This document shows, one piece after another, positions 58,832 to 64,000 of a stretch of DNA of 64,000 nt. The stretch is from positions 588,501 through 652,500 of the forward strand of contig JAOTOL010001600.1 of the NCBI GenBank assembly GCA_034440575.1, given 5' to 3'. The notes beneath the pieces were generated by a model, which saw only the letters and a program-made list of their open reading frames with translations, had not been told where the DNA came from and did not search any database. The stretch comes from Imbricaverruca yamaguchii. Lineage: Eukaryota > Arthropoda > Thecostraca > Neoverrucidae. The position numbers and the translations under genes are program-made. Each line of letters starts with the position of its first letter. Positions within the stretch are counted from its first letter, which is position 1.

Positions 58832-60229
58832 GCGGTGGCACGCTTGTCTGTGTCCCCGATACCGTCGTAAACATACCTCACACTCTTGCCGTGAGATGTG
58901 ACAAAAAGTCCCTCGCAGGGTACCACAAAATATATCTGATGGAAACACATATTGATGCACTTATGCTTATCCGTATACTTTGCAGCACTACCGTCTCTGA
59001 AATAAATATTTTTGGAGGTCAGGTACTGCGATCCGTATTTCTGGGATCCGTATTCAGTTGCAGGAACGCATGCACCATGTCGGTGTTGTGCTTTGTGCCG
59101 GCAGAGATACAGCAGTAGCTCTGATGGCGCAGTACCTCGTCCTCACGCCAGTACACTACAAACTGGTGTCCCGTGCACAGGAACGTATCCCAGTAGAAGC
59201 CTTCGGGTACATCCTGTACCATAAATGAATAATTTTCAGCGAAATCGCACTGGACAATCGCTTTGTCATCCTTGCCAGTAGTCGTTTCGTAGGTGAAGTA
59301 CTGACCTTGTTTGTTAGCCACAAAGTGGTTTCTGCTCAGCTTAATGGCTTCCTGGCTCAAATATCTCATGCTCTCCTCTTTGGTCTACAATATTTCTACC
59401 ATTGCATATTGATGCATGCTCATCCACTGCCTGCACCTAATTTCATTATCCATGTCATCATCTGGGGCTGAATCACCTTCACTCTCTACTCCTGATTTGC
59501 CCATGAGAATAATCCTTAGAAAGTTCATCACCCGTTTTCGCCAGGGAAGTCCTCACATCATTCACCATACATGCATCATATAATTGCGGTTTTCCCTGCC
59601 GCATACAGCATGACTGAGGAAGTCATGGCCTTTGAGACCGGGAATGCCGAGAACGGATATGAACAGTTTCAGGTTTTGTTGAAAAGTGCACACCCACAAC
59701 GAGTGCGTCCTACTGCTGTATGCCAAGACGCATTGGTTCAGACGAGGGGCAGCAAAGGTTAAGAACCCGGTGCGAGGATATTCAGGGTTCTCCTAGCATA
59801 GATTATATATCGCACAAGTTTCCAAAAACAAGCCTTTTCTGAACTCTACTTTGGGTTCCATCAGCCTGTTGTACTGTGACATAGTCGGTCTTACCAAGAT
59901 ACATCCGGTTGCTCTGGTCTGACTCATAAAATAGCTTTGTTTCCACCTTGTCTGCGTCCGACACCCTCAGAAATTGCCTTACTTCACAGGCAGCACGGTT
60001 AGCCAGAGTGAGCAGCGAGCACTGGGCACCCAGACACCTGATACTTGTGCCCTCCCTGATATTTCACTGCATTCGCCTTTTTATTTTCGAGATGCAATAA
60101 GTGGTTGTGCGAATGGTTTCTCGGTGATCATAACGTAATTGCTGTGTTGTGGATGCTTGTCTCTCCTTGTGATTAATCGCAAGGTATAACTTATAAATCG
60201 TTTACTACCACAATTTGTAGAAATCTAGT

Positions 60230-60840
60230 CTTTTCTTTGTAACCTTTGACATCACGTATTCGAATAATTGTGCAATACAACACTCAGGTTCAGATAACCC
60301 TCACTTTCATCTCAGCACGTGCCTTGCACGTGAACAGGCTTATATTTCAGTGATGTACCGTTTTAGAGACATATTAAACAGGAAACGAAAATAATCATAC
60401 ATGCGCAATTTGGAGCGGATATATAGAGTTTTAGAGGAAGACCCTATTTTTAATTACATGCTTCAAAGGATAAAATATCGAACTTCGGCTTTGGACCTTT
60501 TAAGATCGCATTCTGACTGTTCCGAGAGCTAAAGTAGGTCGTGTGACATTAGGTCACGATATCAAGTTTCAAATATCCCGTAAAGGAAAATTCCGAAAGA
60601 GCCAAAAGATACAGTGGATTATTGTGAGTACACGGATATGTACGTTTGCACAATTCGGATTGCTATTTATTGCGTTAAACACCTTAGACACCCTTGTTAG
60701 ATGACCTATCATAATTTTGTGTTATAAAGTTTAATCCGAATTATTTCTGGGGTGGCTTTGTGGACCCTGGATTCGAATGAAAAATATCGCCCATTCCATT
60801 TCGCTATGTGTTTACTAAACTGAACTGTATGCAGTCAAAC
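60230..60840 (+). repeat. Repeat D, copy 1
   Basis: ggatatatagagttttagag, gagagctaaagtaggtc and agtggattattgtgagt match 63450-63665 in the same order and orientation. Confidence 0.7.
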
Positions 60841-61375
60841 TTATGCCCCCACCACTTGTTACGATACCTGACCCGGCGCGTCTGTGAGCTGCACTCATGG
60901 TCAAAGTGCAGTGCTCCGACAATGAGGGACCGTCCAGGTAGCTTATAGTTGATAAGCAGCGACGTCCCGATACATTCCCCAGCATCCCACGGCAGTCTTT
61001 ACCTCCGCTCCCCAGAGAAAGGTGGCGCCGCTCTGACCGGGAAAGTCCTCCTCACCCATTCGGATCGGATTTTACAACCAAAGGCGCCCTTTTCTGAGGA
61101 AAATGTGCGCCTCACTATTCTCAAGCGCAACCCCTGCACCCGCTCAACGAATTTTCCCACCGAAGGCGACCCCCTGAGGAAATGTATTTGTTCCCTGGAG
61201 GAACTGGACAAGATTTCAGAATCCACACCTGAGAAACCACCAGACCATATTTGGCAGCACATTTGCGAGATGCCATGCGAAAATAACTGCACACTCTTGC
61301 CACCTGTTGACAGCAAGCGGAGATACTGCCGCATGATTTCACTGCTATGGTCCCGCTGGCTCCTCTAGCGAACAA
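60841..61375 (+). other. Open but unrecognised stretch
   Basis: A plus-strand frame is open from about 60949 to 61368 and ends HICEMPCENNCTLLPPVDSK ... WSRWLL. It has no ATG at the opening, no splice sites that I trust, and no recognised domain. It might be a decayed transposon or gene fragment. Confidence 0.25.
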
Positions 61376-61379
61376 CTGA

Positions 61380-61590
61380 GGAACTATTTTTGGACTTTAT
61401 GGACTTTTGACGTTATGAACGCTCCATCGGAAATCAGTTTTGGATGCTGCGATCCTTGGACGTTTTGAACTCTGGACGTTATGAGCGTATTAATCCGAGA
61501 CATTTTGGAATTTATTTCGTATTTTTGGACGCTATTATCCTTGGACGTTGTGAGCTTTGAACGTTATGAACTCTGGACATTATGAATGAT
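61380..61590. repeat. Degenerate tandem repeat (ttggacgttatgaactc theme)
   Basis: Ten or so diverged units of tggacgttatgaa at roughly 15-30 bp spacing. Confidence 0.6.
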
Positions 61591-62760
61591 CCCAAAACCA
61601 AGTAAGAGGAAGACGCTACCTGCCAATGCGTCGGCGAGTCTGCTGATTCAAGCGAGCCTACCCAATCGGACCGGACCGACGAATCGAACTAGCATGATGG
61701 CCCAGACCAGTCTGATAATGACGAGACGCTGCCGGCACGGCCTGACCTGACTCAGTCATAGTGCAAGCTAATGGGGCTTGATATTCAGCAGCTGTCACCC
61801 AACTCAACGCGAACACCACGCTTCTCGACTCTCGCCAGCAGGTGGTAGCAAAGTTGACCACCGACACTCCATTAACACAACGTCACCGGGATCGGGACAG
61901 CATCATAACTCAGACGGCAGGCGTTCAAAACGCCCCTCTGAACGTCACATAAGAAGCAGAGGCCTAGCGTCCCAACATAGTTGAATGTGGACGACATGCT
62001 GTCCATGATTTCGTTCAACGTGTCATAGCTTTGAAACAGTCGGTCTCCACATTGTGCTAGTGTATACATCTGCCATGGCTATTCACTAGAAACGTAGGCT
62101 GCGCTACTTCACAGCAACTATTGGTAAGGAATACCGCACCGCTTCATAGGCGTTGTGTGACAGTCTACCAATGCGCTGTTTATGCTGCAGTTTTGAAAGA
62201 TACCTGGCCCCGCTGTATACCAATATTTCCTAGTTCGTACTATAAAGAGAACCGCTATGTTCTGGTAGTAATTCGGTTGCCTCTAAGTTTGGCTGCAGAG
62301 TAAGTAATGCGGCATTTCCGCCGATAGGACAAGAGACAGTGCCGTTCATTTCGAGTACTCTTGCAGTCTGAACTGGAATTCTGACAAGGTATAGGATGGT
62401 CTGAAGATCTGTAGATCATTACATTGCATTGCAGTATGGTACTTTCCTGCAACACATTGTGTTGTATTTCATTACGTAATTATGTTACTGTATTTTATTG
62501 CATCAATGCAGACGGCTAATGATCTAATTCGGTTCATTTCAGGCTCAGCATGTGGCAATGGATGCGTTCGGGCCAAATTTGTTCTCAAACAATTCAAGAT
62601 GAATGCACTTACTCAGTCAATGAGGTTCATCTTTTCGTTCTCAGAATGTGGCGTTTGAAACGCTAGAAAGTTGGCATTGCAGTGGCTGGCAATGTTATAT
62701 GCCCTTCAGTGTTATTTGTGAAACATGATCGTACATATGCTGACGTTGATGCAGAAATGT
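61591..62760. other. Unassigned intergenic sequence
   Basis: No supported features. Confidence 0.3.
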
Positions 62761-62829
62761 ATTGCATAGGGTAGAGACATTTCTATCACTTTTCTCCGTA
62801 CTAGTGACGATCTAGGATTTCATAAATAA

Positions 62830-64000
62830 CCCTTCGTCGCCTCTACGTTTCCGAATTAGCATTATGACTGTTTCGGATGTCAAACTAGGACATGCTGTCG
62901 TAGGTCACAAACGATAAAAAACGCGTGAGCAATTTGTTCTTAAAGTGACACAAGGTACAGTGGATCAAGAAGAATTCAGCGATATATAGCGTCATGCAAT
63001 TCGTGATCCTCTTGGTTGAGTTTCAGACCTCCAGATACTTAGATGACCTCTCAAAAATGTTCAATTCAATCACTCCTTTACCGTTGTTTCGATCCTTCTC
63101 AAAATTGCGCAGCTCGATTATAGAGACAAACTAACTCTATATGAGTATTTTCAACAAAATGTGACGTGCAGTGTCATTTTGGCCCCATCACTTGTCGATT
63201 TGTCGTGGAATGGGCCACCTACCACAATTCGGAGATATTTCTGTCATTTCCCTCTAACACTTGACCTCACAAGTTATAATAGTTGTAGTAGAATAGTCCC
63301 CTTGAACACAATGCTCAAAATCCGGCGATTAACATTATTATTCCATTACGTGCCTCGAACGTGAAAACGCTTGTATTTCAGTAATATACCGTTCTAAACT
63401 GATATTAAAACAAACCACGATAATCTATCGCAAATACAACTTTCCGTGCTTAGTTCATAACGGATATGTAGAGTTTTAGAGGATTTTTTTTTGTTACTGT
63501 GAAAGATCAAATATCAAACTTTTTTTCTGCACGTTTTCAAACCGCACTGTGACTGTCCCGAAAGCTAAAGTAGGTCACGTGACCAGTGGTCACTGCCACG
63601 ATTTCAAATACCCCGTAAACGAACATTCCGAAATAACAAAAAAAATGCAGTAGATTATTGTAAGTTCACCGATATATACTATTATGCAACTCAGGTTGTT
63701 CTTCTTTGTGCTAAGGACCTCAAAAGACACCCTTGTTGTGACATCTTTAAAAAAATCCGAGGCTATAGCTCCTTGGCCGTTGTCCTGATTTTTTTAAAAT
63801 AAAAATGAAGACTGGATTCCGCGCGTCAGATAACCCTACGCAATTATTTTCATCGAAATGCAAAATATTGGGTGTTACGCTCATGTCGATTTGTCATGGA
63901 ATGGACCACCGGTTCTTTTGATTATTTTCGCGTCGGAAGTTAAGAAAGGAAATCTCAGAACATGTACGTTCATTTACCTAGCTCAGGTCAAAGAGGACTC
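62830..64000 (+). repeat. Repeat D, copies 2-4, period near 690 bp
   Basis: tgtcgatttgtc-tggaatgg-ccacc occurs at 63193 and 63884, about 691 bp apart. 63330-63760 matches copy 1 (60300-60730). 62860-63010 is a more diverged copy of the same ctaaagtaggtc / cagtggat part. The last copy is cut by the window end. Confidence 0.65.

Larger units (their letters stand above)
57060..60010 (-). pseudogene. Decayed copy of an uncharacterised, dispersed arthropod protein family, interrupted by two TTAA elements
   Basis: Minus-strand pieces in collinear order: LFYESDQSNRMYLGKTDYVT and QKRLVFGNLCDI (about 59960-59790); after frame breaks, GFLTFAAPRLNQCVLA, RTHSLWVCTFQQNLKLF (about 59760-59660); IRCRQWMSMHQYAMVEIL (about 59450-59390); then LSRNHFVANKQGQYF, IVQCDFAENYSFMVQD, YCCISAGTKHNTDMVHAF (59369-59040); after a frameshift IYFRDGSAAKYTDKHKC, VTSHGKSVRYVYDGIGDTDK (59030-58832); beyond the inserted elements SLKRPLNNQVLAEDILE and HRIERFSKAVTAKGA (57235-57090). 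The order (FYxSDxxSR, GTHSxxVCxxxQN, DFAENYS, SDGxxxKYK, DGIGxxxKR, LxRP) is that of a large uncharacterised family found in many copies in arthropods and other invertebrates, likely transposon-derived; the D of DFAENY and of RDG could be RNase-H-fold catalytic residues. Function is unproven. At least four frame breaks and several stops. Confidence 0.7.

Noticed and set aside
60949..61368. 139-codon host gene
   Set aside because: It opens without ATG, has no recognised domain, and lies between decayed repeats. Listed only as an open unrecognised stretch.

Overview
This window looks like a stretch of animal, most probably arthropod, nuclear genome. The support is: spliced coding sequence (an immunoglobulin-domain exon with clear acceptor and donor sites); remnants of CR1-type, I-type and Penelope-type retroelements; tRNA-derived SINEs; short runs of the arthropod-type CCTAA/TTAGG motif (about 6652 and 41219); and very abundant microsatellites and minisatellites. 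I see no prokaryotic operons, rRNA or CRISPR arrays. The exact taxon cannot be read from the sequence. Host coding content is sparse; most of the window is repeats, many of them nested.

Layout. 1-629: end of a TTAA-bounded element (family A copy 1), then a GGAGCC array. 0.8-8 kb: mostly unassigned, with a 35-bp minisatellite (3.9-4.4 kb), a degenerate tandem block (5.2-5.8 kb) and a TA array. 8.2-12.5 kb: a complex of inverted and direct repeat copies surrounding a 230-codon minus-strand ORF (9980-10672) of an uncharacterised arthropod repeat-type protein family. 13-22 kb: hAT-like short repeats, small minisatellites and a CpG-rich island (19.5-20.1 kb). 22.3-23.3 kb: 3' end of a CR1 LINE, minus strand. 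23.8-25.7 kb: a large inverted repeat. 26.4-28.7 kb: a SINE in a minisatellite, then a 310-bp-arm palindrome split exactly at its central TTAA by a family B element. 29.2-35 kb: five minisatellites and a second family B copy. 35.6-37.2 kb: a decayed CR1 split by a SINE. 38-45 kb: a repeat copy invaded by TA expansion, a 20-bp minisatellite, a Penelope-like GIY-YIG remnant, a 15-bp minisatellite of about 1 kb, and another CR1 3' end.

46-52.4 kb: a long, decayed I-clade-like non-LTR retrotransposon (ORF1, endonuclease, reverse transcriptase, RNase H, C-terminal Cys region) carrying two nested insertions, a SINE in ORF1 and a TTAA-bounded family A element in the reverse transcriptase. 53.6-55.4 kb: a 30-bp minisatellite. 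55931-56135: an exon of a lachesin/DIP-type immunoglobulin cell-surface protein, the best host-gene evidence here. 57.1-60.0 kb: a minus-strand pseudogene of another widespread uncharacterised family, interrupted by two head-to-tail family A elements sharing one TTAA. 60-64 kb: a diverged repeat with a period near 690 bp.

The most notable signal is a pair of related non-autonomous element families (A and B) with ends beginning TTAACMCG. They are inserted at TTAA with no other change to the target: one insertion can be collapsed to restore a reverse-transcriptase reading frame, one doublet splits a pseudogene, and one sits at the centre of a palindrome. This is piggyBac-like target behaviour. 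No transposase for them is visible in the window.
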